Notes: generated from the sequence alone by a model not told the origin. A stretch of 64,000 nt of DNA from Halarcobacter sp. (GCF_963675975.1 NZ_OY780939.1:2666001-2730000), one strand, 5' to 3'. Counted from the stretch's first letter, positions 1-8,660 are shown. Translations and numbers: made by a program.

Positions 1-618
1 AGGTAACTTTTCATATTGATTTATAAAAGGATTATCTTTAGGAATTGTACCATCAATATTTAATCTTATAATTGTTCCTGCATGATTACTTAAATCTTGA
101 GCATTTGGTCTATAACCTCTTTCTCCAACACTAAAAAAAAGATGTCCCTCTTCATCAAAAGTTATTCTACTTCCAAAGTGTCTTGATGTGCCAGAATTAG
201 ATTTAGTTACTAATATATCTTTCCATTCATATAAATCATTGTATCTGTATTTTGCCTTTGCAAGTGCTGTTACAATATCATTTCCATACTCTTTTACATA
301 AGTGAAAAATATTGTTTGATCACTTTTAAAGTTTGGAGATACTGCTACATCTAGAAGTCCTCCTTGTCCTCTATTCACTACATAAGGAGTATTTTTAAAA
401 TATTTTGTTACTCTACTTTTTAAGTTATAGGTTGCAATATTTCCATTTTTCATTGCGAAAATAATCTCATCCTTTGAAATAAAATCCAATGCCCAAATTA
501 CATCATTTTCACTAATTACTCTTTCAAGTTTTAAATTCATATTTTCACTAGAGAATCGCAAGATTGTTTGAGAACATAAAAATATAGGAAATAAAATAGC
601 TATAAAATATTTTTTCAT
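1..618 (-). CDS. PQQ-dependent aldose sugar dehydrogenase-like protein, 3' end cut by window edge
   Basis: The frame opens at ATG 618, six bases after an AAGGAG site, and stays open to base 1, so only the first 206 residues are present. The first ~18 residues (MKKYFIAILFPIFLCSQ) form a signal peptide, so the product should be exported. The motif GQGGLLDVAVSP near residue 80 and the later GEEGHLFFS-like and SVGERG segments are typical of the soluble six-bladed beta-propeller sugar dehydrogenases (YliI/Asd, GSDH family), which oxidise aldoses using PQQ. The cofactor and substrate are inferred from family only. It is the last gene after pfpI-type and IclR genes on the same strand, 75 bases beyond the IclR stop, and may be that regulator's target. 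Confidence 0.85.
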   Translation of the reverse strand, partial: MKKYFIAILFPIFLCSQTILRFSSENMNLKLERVISENDVIWALDFISKDEIIFAMKNGNIATYNLKSRVTKYFKNTPYVVNRGQGGLLDVAVSPNFKSDQTIFFTYVKEYGNDIVTALAKAKYRYNDLYEWKDILVTKSNSGTSRHFGSRITFDEEGHLFFSVGERGYRPNAQDLSNHAGTIIRLNIDGTIPKDNPFINQYEKLP

Positions 619-693
619 AAAATACTCCTTTTTATTATTATTCTATTATATTTTAATATCCTTATATTTATAATAAAAAATAGTATTAATCTT

Positions 694-1428
694 CTAACAT
701 TTTATATTGTATTTATCAACTATTTCTATAATATCTTTACCTAATTGATTTAATTTTTCAAAAGAGAGTCTATCTTTTGTACCTGATATTCCTACCGCAC
801 CAACTAAAATATTTTCATGGTTAAAAATTGGTACTCCAACACAACGCATATTATCTTGATATTCGCTATTGTCTATAGAATATCCATTTATTAAAACTTC
901 ATCTATAGTTTTTTTAAAAGACTTTAAATCAGTTATAGTATTGTTTGTATAAGGTTCTAATTTTAAATTGTCTAAACTATAATTTCCAAAAGCTAAAATA
1001 GATTTACCTAAAGCATTTGTATGTAAAGGAGCTTGTAAACCTACACTGTTTCTAGTTTTGATTTCTCTATTTGAATAATCTATTTGGTTTAGATATAAAA
1101 GTTTATTATTATCAATTATTCCAAGATATGAACACTCTTTAGTTTCTTCATATATCTCTTCTAACAAAGGTTTAGTTTTTTGAATAAGTAGTTCTATTCT
1201 AGTTTTTTTAGATTCGATATTTTCTAAATTTTTTGGAAGAATTTCATTGCTATTATCTAAATAAAGTATATACTCTTCATCTTTTAAAGTTTGAAGTATC
1301 CTTGACATAGTACTTTTATTTATTGATAATCTATCACATAAAAGTGTGGCTGATATTGGTTTTCCATAATTTACAATCTCTTTATAAACCTGTAAACCTT
1401 TTGATAGTGATTTTAACTGTTGAGACAT
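694..1428 (-). CDS. IclR-family transcriptional regulator
   Basis: This 244-residue protein has the two-domain layout and usual length of IclR regulators. An N-terminal winged helix-turn-helix spans residues ~5-60 (LSINKSTMSRILQTL is the recognition region). A C-terminal effector-binding domain spans ~80-240, with the typical MRCVGVPIFNHENILVGAVGISG stretch in short form (MRCVGVPIF, GAVGISG). ATG 1428 follows AAGGA by seven bases. A perfect 12-bp palindrome lies immediately upstream (1441-1466) and is the likely operator, which suggests autoregulation. The ligand is unknown; the adjacent sugar dehydrogenase and PfpI-type gene are candidate targets. Confidence 0.9.
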   Translation of the reverse strand: MSQQLKSLSKGLQVYKEIVNYGKPISATLLCDRLSINKSTMSRILQTLKDEEYILYLDNSNEILPKNLENIESKKTRIELLIQKTKPLLEEIYEETKECSYLGIIDNNKLLYLNQIDYSNREIKTRNSVGLQAPLHTNALGKSILAFGNYSLDNLKLEPYTNNTITDLKSFKKTIDEVLINGYSIDNSEYQDNMRCVGVPIFNHENILVGAVGISGTKDRLSFEKLNQLGKDIIEIVDKYNIKC

Positions 1429-1440
1429 AAAAATCCTTGA

Positions 1441-1466
1441 TGCAAAACTAAATGTTTAGTTTTGCA
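1441..1466. promoter_or_regulatory. Perfect 26-bp palindrome, likely IclR operator (or hairpin terminator)
   Basis: The arms TGCAAAACTAAA (1441-1452) and TTTAGTTTTGCA (1455-1466) are perfect reverse complements separated by TG. The site lies between the stop of the PfpI-type gene and the RBS of the IclR gene. IclR-family proteins bind such palindromes near their own start. A terminator for the upstream gene is an alternative, but no clean T-run follows the stem on the minus strand. Confidence 0.6.
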
Positions 1467-1472
1467 CAAGTT

Positions 1473-2033
1473 TTATAAAAGTTCATTAAATTTTGCAAGC
1501 CATTCTGGGTGAGCTGGCCAAGCTGCTGCTGTAACTAGATTTCCATCTACATAAGCAGATTCAAATCCAATATCGACCCACGCTCCACCATTTCTATCTA
1601 CTTCTGGTGCACAAGCAGGATAACAAGAACAAGTTTTATCCTTGATTACATCAGCTGCAGCTAAAACTTGAATTCCATGGCAGATTGATGCAATTGGTTT
1701 ATCTTTATCATTAAAATCTTTTACAATATCTAAAACTCTTTGATTTAATCTAATATATTCAGGTGCTCTACCACCAGGTATTACAAGTGCAGCGTATGTT
1801 GTTTCATCTATTTCATCAAATGTAGCATTTAAAGTAAAATTGTGACCTGGCTTCTCTGTATATGTTTGATCACCTTCAAAATCATGAATTGCAGTTTTAA
1901 TTTGATCTCCAGCTTTTTTATCAGGACAAATTACATCAACTTGATACCCTAACATTTTTAAACATTGGAAAGGAACCATAAGTTCATAATCTTCAACAAA
2001 ATCACCGGCAATAATTAATATTTTTTTTGACAT
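1473..2033 (-). CDS. DJ-1/PfpI superfamily protein
   Basis: The protein has the PfpI/YhbO-type class I amidotransferase-like fold. Glu15 precedes the nucleophile elbow at Cys118-His119 (ASICHG), and the GG of [10 protein letters not shown] is present. Relatives act as deglycases, chaperones or general stress proteins; the activity here is not established. I place the start at ATG 2033, because AAGGAG lies five bases upstream; the in-frame GTG at 2039 abuts the same RBS with no spacing. The length of 186 residues is normal for the family. It lies upstream of the IclR gene on the same strand. Confidence 0.9.
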   Translation of the reverse strand: MSKKILIIAGDFVEDYELMVPFQCLKMLGYQVDVICPDKKAGDQIKTAIHDFEGDQTYTEKPGHNFTLNATFDEIDETTYAALVIPGGRAPEYIRLNQRVLDIVKDFNDKDKPIASICHGIQVLAAADVIKDKTCSCYPACAPEVDRNGGAWVDIGFESAYVDGNLVTAAAWPAHPEWLAKFNELL

Positions 2034-2129
2034 ATTCACTCCTTGATTATTTATAAAAATATTATATCAATCGCTTTTAATAATGAATTTATCACAACTA
2101 CTAATTAATTATTGTTTCACTATATGAAA

Positions 2130-2837
2130 CTAGACTTTTCTATTCATCCAATTTTCAATCTCTTTTGCCAATATATCAGCTTTTTCTAAAGGTATCATAT
2201 GACTAGTACCCTCTAAAGGTTTTAACACTACATTTTTTAAACTGCTATCAATCTTTTCCATTGATTTTAGATTTAATAATCTATCTTTTTTGCTAAAAAT
2301 AAAATTTATAGGAATATTCATTTCTAACAACTCTTTATATATATCTTCTCTTTGAAATGTAGTACTTAGTTGAAGTTTATACTCTTCAATACTAAAACTA
2401 TTAAACATTTTCTTAATAAGATTGATTAAATACTTATCTTCTTGATTTTGCTCTTCTAATAATAGTTTTACTTTTTTTGTGGAAAGATTTATTGAAGAGA
2501 AATTATCCATTTGTTTTAAAAAAATCTCTCTTTTTCTTGTTTCTGTTTTACTTAATGAACTTGGTGTTCCTGCTACTAAAAATACTCTATTGATTTTCTC
2601 TTTTCTTTTAATAGTATAATATGAAGAAAGGTATGCGCCCAACGAAAAACCTAAAAGATTTATTTTTTCATCTTTTATAAATTTATCCAAATGATTTACC
2701 GCATCATCAAAATCTTTTGTTAAGGGTATGGGAAGATATATAAATTCATATTTATCTTTTAAAATTTGAACAATCTTTTCCCATAATAATTCATTATTCA
2801 TAAGTCCTGGAAGTAAGTATATTTTCTCTTTTTTCAT
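2130..2837 (-). CDS. Alpha/beta hydrolase (first of a tandem pair)
   Basis: This 235-residue protein is an alpha/beta-hydrolase-fold enzyme. The N-terminal strand is YLLPGLMNN, the nucleophile elbow is GFSLGA with Ser65, the acid is probably Asp in KKDRLLN (~residue 183), and the catalytic His is in GTSHMIPLE near residue 213. No signal peptide is visible. It is clearly homologous along its length to the next gene (shared NLLGFSLG, SSYYT, FLV..TPSS and the DRLLN and GTSH.IPLE motifs), so the pair arose by tandem duplication. The substrate is unknown. No strong RBS precedes ATG 2837. Confidence 0.85.
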   Translation of the reverse strand: MKKEKIYLLPGLMNNELLWEKIVQILKDKYEFIYLPIPLTKDFDDAVNHLDKFIKDEKINLLGFSLGAYLSSYYTIKRKEKINRVFLVAGTPSSLSKTETRKREIFLKQMDNFSSINLSTKKVKLLLEEQNQEDKYLINLIKKMFNSFSIEEYKLQLSTTFQREDIYKELLEMNIPINFIFSKKDRLLNLKSMEKIDSSLKNVVLKPLEGTSHMIPLEKADILAKEIENWMNRKV

Positions 2838-2878
2838 ATATTTTATGGTTTATAATAATAAATCTTTATAAAAGACAC

Positions 2879-3574
2879 TTACTCATGAGACATCCAATCT
2901 TTTATATGAATGCTCAACTCTTTTGAAAACTCCAAAGGTATATTATGACTAGTTCCCTCTCTTGATATAACTTTTAAATTATTCTCTTTTTGTAAAATTT
3001 CATTTATTGAAGTATGATTTAAAAGTCTATCTTCAGTACTGTAGTATAAGCTAATAGGAATATTCAATTTAACTAAATCATCAAATAAATCTTCCCTTTT
3101 TAAAGTGCTTGCTAATTGAGGAACAAAAGCTTTGTTACCTAAATCATTGAACATTGAAGAAACTATATGAATTAATTCTTCGTCATCTTTTATTTCTAAT
3201 AATTCTTTTGCCTTTTCCAAATTTAAAGGTGAAAAGTTATCCTCTCTTGCTTCTTGTAGCTTTTTTTCTCTTCTAGCTATATCTTTTTCTTCAGTTGAAC
3301 TAGGTGTTGAACTAACTAAAAACAATCTTTTGATTTTATCTGGATTTTTCAAAGTATAATAACTAGCAATATACCCACCTAAAGAAAATCCTAAAATATT
3401 AACCTTTTTATTGCCAATCTCTTTATCTAGGTGCTCAACAATCTCATCAAAATCTTCACTTAATGGGATGGGAAAATGTATCAGTTCATATTCATCTTCT
3501 AAATGTGGAATTAATCTACTCCACAATCTTTTGTCGGTCATAAGACCTGGTATTAAATATATTATCTCTTTCAT
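2879..3574 (-). CDS. Alpha/beta hydrolase (second of a tandem pair)
   Basis: This 231-residue paralogue of the adjacent hydrolase keeps the whole catalytic set: Ser64 in GFSLGG, Asp in TEDRLLN, and His in GTSHNIPLE. It lies 41 bases upstream of its paralogue on the same strand and is probably cotranscribed with it. The first ~27 codons are duplicated, with a frameshift, in a pseudogene scar at 5.46-5.54 kb. This shows that a third copy of this gene once existed nearby. The substrate cannot be deduced. Confidence 0.85.
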   Translation of the reverse strand: MKEIIYLIPGLMTDKRLWSRLIPHLEDEYELIHFPIPLSEDFDEIVEHLDKEIGNKKVNILGFSLGGYIASYYTLKNPDKIKRLFLVSSTPSSTEEKDIARREKKLQEAREDNFSPLNLEKAKELLEIKDDEELIHIVSSMFNDLGNKAFVPQLASTLKREDLFDDLVKLNIPISLYYSTEDRLLNHTSINEILQKENNLKVISREGTSHNIPLEFSKELSIHIKDWMSHE

Positions 3575-3730
3575 TCTCTACAACTTGATTATTTTTTGAG
3601 CAGTTATTATACATAAAAGACCTATGAATAGACTTATTTAATAAATGTATGATTATTTTTTTATTCTCAAAACTATTTTTGATTAAACTAAAATAGATAA
3701 AATTTCATAAAAATATTTTATAGGATTTTT

Positions 3731-4582
3731 ATGAGTACTACAATCTTTTCTAAAGATGAATTCAAAAACTATATTTTGATTATAATTGGCTCAATTACAT
3801 TAGCATTTTCAGTTGTAGGATTTTTTTCACCCAATCAACTAATTACAGGTGGTACAGCGGGGCTTGCACTTTTACTTCACTACATTACACCTTTGTCAAT
3901 TGGTTCTTTGATTCTTTTAATCAACTTCCCTTTACTAATGATTGGTGGAAAATTTTTAGGTAAATCTTTTGCTATCAGAACAATAGTTACACTTATCTTT
4001 ATCTCTTTGTTTATTGACCTTTTTGACAAAGTATTTGAGATACAGCCTTTTATAATAGATACACCTTTAGGTTCTATTTTTGGAGGTATTCTTGTAGGTA
4101 TTGGTTTATCTCTTGTTATAAAAGGAGATTCAAGTGCAGGTGGTTCTACTATTATTGCTAGACTTATTGCTGCTAAAACAGAAATCAAAGCAGGAACTGT
4201 AATTCTTACTATTGATTCAATCATAATCTTTTCATCACTTGTAATTTTTGAAGATAGAACAAAAGTTTTATGGAGTGTAATTAGTATTTATGTAACCTCT
4301 AAAATAATTGATACAATCTTAACGGGTAGACTAAATAAAAAAGTTGTATATCTAGTAACAAATAAAACAGAAGAGTTAAAAATAAGAATAAGAGAAGAAT
4401 TAGGACCAAAAGGAACAATCATAAAAGGGGATGGTCTTTTTGAAGGTGAAAACAAAAAGATGATTCTTATAGTTGTAGAAGTTGGAAAACTTCAAGTTCT
4501 AAGAAAGATGGTAAAAGAAACTGATCCCGAAGGGTTTTTAATCATCACTGAAGCAACAGAGATGTTAGGAAGAGGACATTAG
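3731..4582 (+). CDS. YitT family membrane protein
   Basis: This 283-residue protein matches YitT-type proteins. About five or six hydrophobic segments occupy residues ~12-190, including the glycine-rich GTAGLALL and the GDSSAGGSTIIARLI loop typical of the family. A soluble C-terminal DUF2179-like domain covers ~205-280. The transported substrate of the family is not established. ATG 3731 follows TAGGA by four to five bases. It is convergent with phzF, and the two stop codons flank a shared hairpin. Confidence 0.9.
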   Translation: MSTTIFSKDEFKNYILIIIGSITLAFSVVGFFSPNQLITGGTAGLALLLHYITPLSIGSLILLINFPLLMIGGKFLGKSFAIRTIVTLIFISLFIDLFDKVFEIQPFIIDTPLGSIFGGILVGIGLSLVIKGDSSAGGSTIIARLIAAKTEIKAGTVILTIDSIIIFSSLVIFEDRTKVLWSVISIYVTSKIIDTILTGRLNKKVVYLVTNKTEELKIRIREELGPKGTIIKGDGLFEGENKKMILIVVEVGKLQVLRKMVKETDPEGFLIITEATEMLGRGH

Positions 4583-4594
4583 TCCCCTTCCTAA
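4565..4594. terminator. Bidirectional hairpin between yitT-type gene and phzF
   Basis: TTAGGAAGAGGAC and GTCCCCTTCCTAA pair at 12 of 13 positions around an ATTA loop. The hairpin overlaps the stop codons of both convergent genes, but neither side has a strong T-run, so it may act as a transcript-end stabiliser. Confidence 0.55.
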
Positions 4595-5385
4595 ACTGTA
4601 ATAAATCCTTGTAGATATCCAATAGCTTTTCCTGAGATAAAAACTCTATCATCTTTTACTTCACATTTTAAAATACCTGTTCTTTTTGAAGCTTGAAGTG
4701 CAATTAAACTGTTTTTTCCTAATTTTTCAGCCCAAAAAGGTGCAAGCCCTGCATGAATAGAACCTGTAACTGGATCTTCAATTCCACCATTTGCTGGCCA
4801 AAAATATCTTGAAACAAAATCATAATCACTACAATTTGATGGTGCAGTTACCACTACATCTAAAGGTGCAAGTTTTTTCAAAAGTTCACTATTATATGAG
4901 ACTTCCAAAACTTCATCTTCTTTTTCATAAATTGCAAAATATGCTTGTGAACTTTTATAAACTTTTATTGGTTTTTTTGACAAACCTTCTATTAACTCTT
5001 TTGGTATATCTAGTTCAAGCTCTGGCTTTCTATTTGGAAAATTCATTTGTATCAAATCTTTTACTTTTTCTACTTCAAACTCTCCAACTGCTTTAGCAAA
5101 AAACTTCAAGTTATTTAGCTCTTTATTCTCATTAAATAAAACATATGAACTAGCCAAAGTTGCGTGACCACAAAAATCAATCTCACTTAAAGGAGAAAAC
5201 CATCTTATATGATATACTTCTTTTTCATCTTGAACTAAAAATGCAGTTTCTGAAAGATTGTTTTCCATTGCAATATTTTGCATTAAACTTTCATCTAACC
5301 ATTCATTTAAAATAATAACTGCAGCTTGATTTCCTTTGAATACTTCATTTGTAAAAGCATCTACAATATCAATTTTTAGTTTCAT
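4591..5385 (-). CDS. PhzF family isomerase/epimerase-like protein
   Basis: This 264-residue protein has PhzF-fold motifs in order: FKGNQAAVI near residue 16, NNLSETAF with the catalytic-type Glu46, the DFCGHATLA motif near residue 70, and EDPVTGSIHAG in the second half. PhzF isomerises a phenazine precursor, but most family members, in organisms without phenazine genes, have unknown substrates. No phenazine genes are present here. ATG 5385 is preceded by AAGGA. The upstream end abuts the pseudogene scar at 5397-5537. Confidence 0.9.
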   Translation of the reverse strand: MKLKIDIVDAFTNEVFKGNQAAVIILNEWLDESLMQNIAMENNLSETAFLVQDEKEVYHIRWFSPLSEIDFCGHATLASSYVLFNENKELNNLKFFAKAVGEFEVEKVKDLIQMNFPNRKPELELDIPKELIEGLSKKPIKVYKSSQAYFAIYEKEDEVLEVSYNSELLKKLAPLDVVVTAPSNCSDYDFVSRYFWPANGGIEDPVTGSIHAGLAPFWAEKLGKNSLIALQASKRTGILKCEVKDDRVFISGKAIGYLQGFITV

Positions 5386-5396
5386 AATATTCCTTT

Positions 5397-5537
5397 TTAT
5401 AAGCCATTTACTATATTAGTTGGTGTTTTGCATTTAATGCTGCTTTTTGCTTTATATCTTCTAAATGTGGAATTAATCTACTCCACAATCTTTTTATCGG
5501 TCATAAGATCTGGTATTAAATATATTATCTCTTTCAT
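5397..5537 (-). pseudogene. Chimeric pseudogene scar: hydrolase 5' end joined to 2-hydroxyacid dehydrogenase 3' end
   Basis: Reading on the minus strand, ATG 5537 begins a near copy of the first 27 codons of the hydrolase at 2879-3574. An extra A in the GATAAAAAGATT stretch (against GACAAAAGATT) shifts the frame and gives an early stop. At ~5455 the sequence switches to the C-terminal end of a 2-hydroxyacid dehydrogenase. It encodes QKAALNAK, then, after a gap, NIVNGL and a stop. This matches QKAALNVK...NIVNGLK at the end of the gene at 11914-12873. An internal deletion between two formerly nearby genes explains the join. Confidence 0.8.
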
Positions 5538-5566
5538 GGATAAAGTTTTAATTGTAACTAATAATT

Positions 5567-6094
5567 TTATTCTGTATTTTCAAGTTCGTCAATTACAGAT
5601 TTTACAAAAACTGATTTTTCTTTTCCATATTCATCTTGCTCTGTAATCCCTTTTTCTAGGATATCCAATTTGGACTCTTCATACTTTTTTCTAGCCCAGG
5701 GATTTTCAAGCATATATTCTCGAAACTTTATTTGTTTTCTATGTTCAATACTTCCATTTAAAATAAGATGTATATGAATATTGTATTTTTTATCATTAAA
5801 TATAACCATTCCATCTTTTCTTGGTCTTTCTCTTGGAAAAAGTTTTTTTCCTGTTTGATCTTGAAAACCAAGAGACTTAATATATTTAATAGCATCTTTT
5901 AATTCATCCATCTCGTATAATAAAGATAAATCTATTATACCTTTTCCTGAAACTTTTGCTGAAGTCGAACCTATATGTATTACTTTAAATCTTTCATTTT
6001 GTATAAATTCTATTAAACTATTAGCTACATTAAAATACTCTTCATTCCATGGTTTAAAGCTAGCATCAATTTTCTCATATTTTAATATTTGCAT
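5567..6094 (-). CDS. GrpB family (UPF0157) nucleotidyltransferase-fold protein
   Basis: This 175-residue protein carries the GrpB hallmark HIGSTSAKVSGKGIIDL near residues 40-56 (a variant of IGSTSVPGL.AKPIID), which places it in the nucleotidyltransferase superfamily. A second conserved part includes the basic FPRERPRKDG and the NIHIHLI strand. The last third has the YMLENPWARKKYEESK type region (seen as REYMLENPWARKKYE). The reaction is unknown. ATG 6094 follows GGGAAAATATT. It is not obviously part of an operon. Confidence 0.85.
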   Translation of the reverse strand: MQILKYEKIDASFKPWNEEYFNVANSLIEFIQNERFKVIHIGSTSAKVSGKGIIDLSLLYEMDELKDAIKYIKSLGFQDQTGKKLFPRERPRKDGMVIFNDKKYNIHIHLILNGSIEHRKQIKFREYMLENPWARKKYEESKLDILEKGITEQDEYGKEKSVFVKSVIDELENTE

Positions 6095-6194
6095 AATATT
6101 TTCCCAAAATAATTTTCATGTATATATTATATAATATATTATAAATACTAAATAAATTTTTTGATAAAATTCATTTTTAAATCAAGGAAAAAGT

Positions 6195-6584
6195 TTGAAT
6201 AAACCTATTTATCTATTCTCTATCACTTTTATATTTATTATTTGTATATATTTATATCTTTTTGGAGAACAAGAAACTCTAAACATAATAAAAGAGGAAT
6301 ATATCTCCCTATCAATTTTATTTATTCTTATATTTGTATTTTTATTTTTTAAACTAAAACTAAAAAACCATGAAGTAAAAAATATATTGCCTAGCAATGA
6401 TACTTCACTAAAATCAACAATCGTTTTTTTTCTTATATTTGAAGTGATGGATTATTATGAATTTGATGGCTTTTTAGGAATGGCTAGCCAATGGTTTTTT
6501 TATTGGATTATGGGAGTTATTTTTATAATCTTAATGCCAACTATAAACTACTATCTAAACTATAAAATAATAAAAAATCGATAG
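6195..6584 (+). CDS. Small integral membrane protein of unknown function
   Basis: I do not recognise this 129-residue protein. It has three or four strongly hydrophobic segments (residues ~5-23, 38-54, 72-84 and 97-117) separated by short charged loops, so it should sit in the inner membrane. The start is TTG 6195, with AAGGAA six bases upstream; no better ATG exists near the N-terminus. A strong intrinsic terminator follows four bases after the stop. Confidence 0.7.
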   Translation: MNKPIYLFSITFIFIICIYLYLFGEQETLNIIKEEYISLSILFILIFVFLFFKLKLKNHEVKNILPSNDTSLKSTIVFFLIFEVMDYYEFDGFLGMASQWFFYWIMGVIFIILMPTINYYLNYKIIKNR

Positions 6585-6587
6585 ATT

Positions 6588-6610
6588 AAAACTCCTAATA
6601 AAGGAGTTTT
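6588..6610. terminator. Intrinsic terminator
   Basis: AAAACTCCT and AGGAGTTTT form a perfect nine-base stem around a short AT-rich loop, with A/T runs on both sides. It sits between the convergent membrane-protein gene and the globin gene and can serve both strands. Confidence 0.8.
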
Positions 6611-6611
6611 A

Positions 6612-7040
6612 TCATGCTTTATTAATCATCCAAATTGAAAATATATTAATATAATTCCAAAAAGATTTTTTTAAATCTTCATCTAAAGAAGTTTCTTCTA
6701 TAGCTTGTGCATATTTTTCTAGCCAAATTATTCTTGCATTGCTATCAATTTCAAAAGGCATATGTCTTGCTACCATTCTAGGAGCACCCCTACTCTCATT
6801 GAAATACTTAGGTCCTCCACAAATTTGAATAAAAAAATCTGCAGCATGTTTTTTTGCCATATCTAATCCCTCTTTTGTATTAGGGAAAAGATCTTTAATC
6901 TCACTATGGGCTAATAAATCATAATGCCTAGCCACCAAATCTCTCATACCCTGCTCGCCAATAGCTGCTAAAACCATAGGGTTTGGAATTTGTACATCTG
7001 GTCTTTGTCCAAAAGAGGCTTCTGCAATTTTGTATTCCAT
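6612..7040 (-). CDS. Truncated haemoglobin, group II-like
   Basis: This 142-residue protein resembles group II truncated globins. It contains the GGPKYF segment and the GAPRMVARHMPFEI block, equivalent to the HGHPRLRARHLPF motif with the proximal His. A WL pair follows at the G-helix position, and Tyr at the likely B10 position is in HYDLL. Such haem proteins bind O2 or NO and often protect against nitrosative stress; the exact role is inferred. ATG 7040 has AAAGGA five bases upstream. It is monocistronic, with a terminator just after its stop. Confidence 0.85.
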   Translation of the reverse strand: MEYKIAEASFGQRPDVQIPNPMVLAAIGEQGMRDLVARHYDLLAHSEIKDLFPNTKEGLDMAKKHAADFFIQICGGPKYFNESRGAPRMVARHMPFEIDSNARIIWLEKYAQAIEETSLDEDLKKSFWNYINIFSIWMINKA

Positions 7041-7363
7041 ATCATTCCTTTAAATTTTTTGAAACATTACTATTTTAATATATTATAAAAAGCAAAAAAT
7101 TATTCTAATTTAAAATATTAATAAATATTTTTGCTTTTGTATATTTTTTTTATTAAAATTTACATATTGATTACATATACTTGCTTTTTATATTTTATTT
7201 TGATAAACTATTAATACAAAAAGATGATAAAAGTTGCATCTTTGAGTCTGCTTTATTTTGATAACTACTCGTTTCGATAAAAATGGATATAAAAAGAACA
7301 CTTCATATTATATTTTTAACCCCGCCTTAGCAATATGGCACAATAAACAAAACAAGGAAAATA
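7041..7363. other. AT-rich divergent intergenic region (globin / cold-shock promoters)
   Basis: No open frame is convincing here. On the minus strand a TATAAT (7082-7087) lies ~45 bases upstream of the globin start and is its likely -10 box. The remaining ~230 bases upstream of the cold-shock gene probably hold its promoter and a long 5' leader, as is common for csp mRNAs. I see no clear cold-box match. Confidence 0.45.
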
Positions 7364-7582
7364 ATGGCAACATTAGTAAATGGAACTGTAAAATGGTTCA
7401 ATAGTGAAAAAGGTTTCGGTTTTATCGAACAAGAAAATGGTGGAAAAGATGTATTTGTACACTATAGACAAATCAATAAATCAGGATACGGTAGAGTTTC
7501 ACTAGAAGATGGACAAAAAGTAACTTTCGAAATTGCAGAAAGTGACAAAGGTCTACAAGCAGAAAACGTAACTGCTGTATAA
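7364..7582 (+). CDS. Cold-shock domain protein (CspA family)
   Basis: This 72-residue single cold-shock domain has RNP1 as KGFGFIEQ (residues ~17-24) and RNP2 as DVFVHY, plus the starting [10 protein letters not shown]. It binds single-stranded RNA or DNA and probably acts as an RNA chaperone. AAGGAAAATA precedes the ATG. It has a long AT-rich leader region and a strong terminator immediately after it, so it is a single-gene unit. Confidence 0.97.
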   Translation: MATLVNGTVKWFNSEKGFGFIEQENGGKDVFVHYRQINKSGYGRVSLEDGQKVTFEIAESDKGLQAENVTAV

Positions 7583-7591
7583 TCTTACCCA

Positions 7592-7612
7592 TAAGCAGCA
7601 TTTTGCTGCTTA
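7592..7612. terminator. Bidirectional intrinsic terminator after csp
   Basis: TAAGCAGCA and TGCTGCTTA form a perfect nine-base stem with a TTT loop. It lies between the convergent cold-shock and acetyltransferase genes. Confidence 0.8.
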
Positions 7613-7616
7613 TTAA

Positions 7617-8105
7617 TTATATTTTCAACTGCCAAAATTCAACACATAACCACTTTTCAAACTTAAATCCCACATCAGGTAGATGACCAACTTTTTCAAA
7701 ACCAAATTTTTTGTGTAAACCAATACTTGCTTCATTTGGCACAGTTATTAAACTAAGTAGATTTTTAATACCTAAATCTTTTAATTGCTCAATTAATTGT
7801 TTGTATAGTATTTTTCCTGCACCTTTTCCTGTAAATTGATGATTTAAATAAACTGATGGTTCAACGGTAAATCTGTATGCACTTCTGTCATGCCAAAAAT
7901 GAGCATAAGCATAGCCTACTATCTTACCTTCAACTTGAGCTACTATCCAAGGAAGTTTTGTATTTTTTATTTTTTCAAAGCGCTCTATCATCTCATCTTT
8001 TGAAACTAAATCTTCTTCAAATGTTATGACAGTATTTTCAATGTAATAATTATATATTTTTGTAATTTCATCAAAATCAGAGATATTTGCATCTCGAATC
8101 AACAT
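7617..8105 (-). CDS. GNAT acetyltransferase, phosphinothricin/methionine-sulfone type
   Basis: This 162-residue protein is a GNAT N-acetyltransferase close in pattern to Pat/MnaT. It opens with IRDANISDFDEITKIYNYY. The acetyl-CoA loop is QFTGKGAGKILYKQL (~residue 100). The C-terminal part has NEASIGLHKKFGFEKVGHL. Family members acetylate phosphinothricin-like or methionine sulfone/sulfoximine compounds; the substrate here is inferred only. ATG 8105 is preceded by AAGGAC. It is convergent with csp. Confidence 0.88.
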   Translation of the reverse strand: MLIRDANISDFDEITKIYNYYIENTVITFEEDLVSKDEMIERFEKIKNTKLPWIVAQVEGKIVGYAYAHFWHDRSAYRFTVEPSVYLNHQFTGKGAGKILYKQLIEQLKDLGIKNLLSLITVPNEASIGLHKKFGFEKVGHLPDVGFKFEKWLCVEFWQLKI

Positions 8106-8180
8106 AATAGTCCTTTTATCATTATTGTATGTAAAATGATATTTTATCTATTTAATCTATAGAAAAGTTTATTTTTAAGA

Positions 8181-8660
8181 CTATAAATATTTATTCATAT
8201 ATAAAACTTCAAAAGGAAGATGTTCAAAACTACTTTTTCTTCCCTCTTCAAAGCCCAGTTTTAAATACCAATTTTTTAGTTTTTCATGTTTTGCAATAAT
8301 ACCAATACTAACTCGTTTTATGTTTTTAGTTTTTGCATATTTGAAAATAAAAGATACTAACTCTTCTCCTATCTTTTGTTTTTGATGTAAAGGAAGTACA
8401 GACAAGCGATTTAAATATGCAACTTCTGGTTTTGGATTTTCAAAAGCAACACAAGCAACAATATTTTCATCTTTTTTATATAAAAAATACTCTTCATCTC
8501 TTTCAAAATCTGAGATAACCCAATCTTTAGTACAAAAGGATGGATGCTTTGGACAATTATCTATATTAAGATTAAACTCTTTTGCAACTTGTTCATTTGC
8601 TTTTTTGATTATAAAAGATATTTTTTCAGCATCTTTTATATCTGCTTTAATAATATTCAA
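8181..8660 (-). CDS. GNAT family N-acetyltransferase
   Basis: This 159-residue GNAT-fold protein has the acetyl-CoA motif region LSVLPLHQKQKIGEELVSF (residues ~92-110) and a C-terminal NWYLKLGFEEG segment typical of the fold. The substrate is unknown. The start is TTG 8660, four bases after the stop of the upstream gene, with no better in-frame ATG near the N-terminus, so it is probably translated by coupling to that gene. Confidence 0.8.
   Translation of the reverse strand: MNIIKADIKDAEKISFIIKKANEQVAKEFNLNIDNCPKHPSFCTKDWVISDFERDEEYFLYKKDENIVACVAFENPKPEVAYLNRLSVLPLHQKQKIGEELVSFIFKYAKTKNIKRVSIGIIAKHEKLKNWYLKLGFEEGRKSSFEHLPFEVLYMNKYL

Noticed and set aside
1473-2039. GTG start at 2039 for the PfpI-type gene
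   Set aside because: The AAGGAG site directly abuts that GTG, while ATG 2033 has normal five-base spacing.
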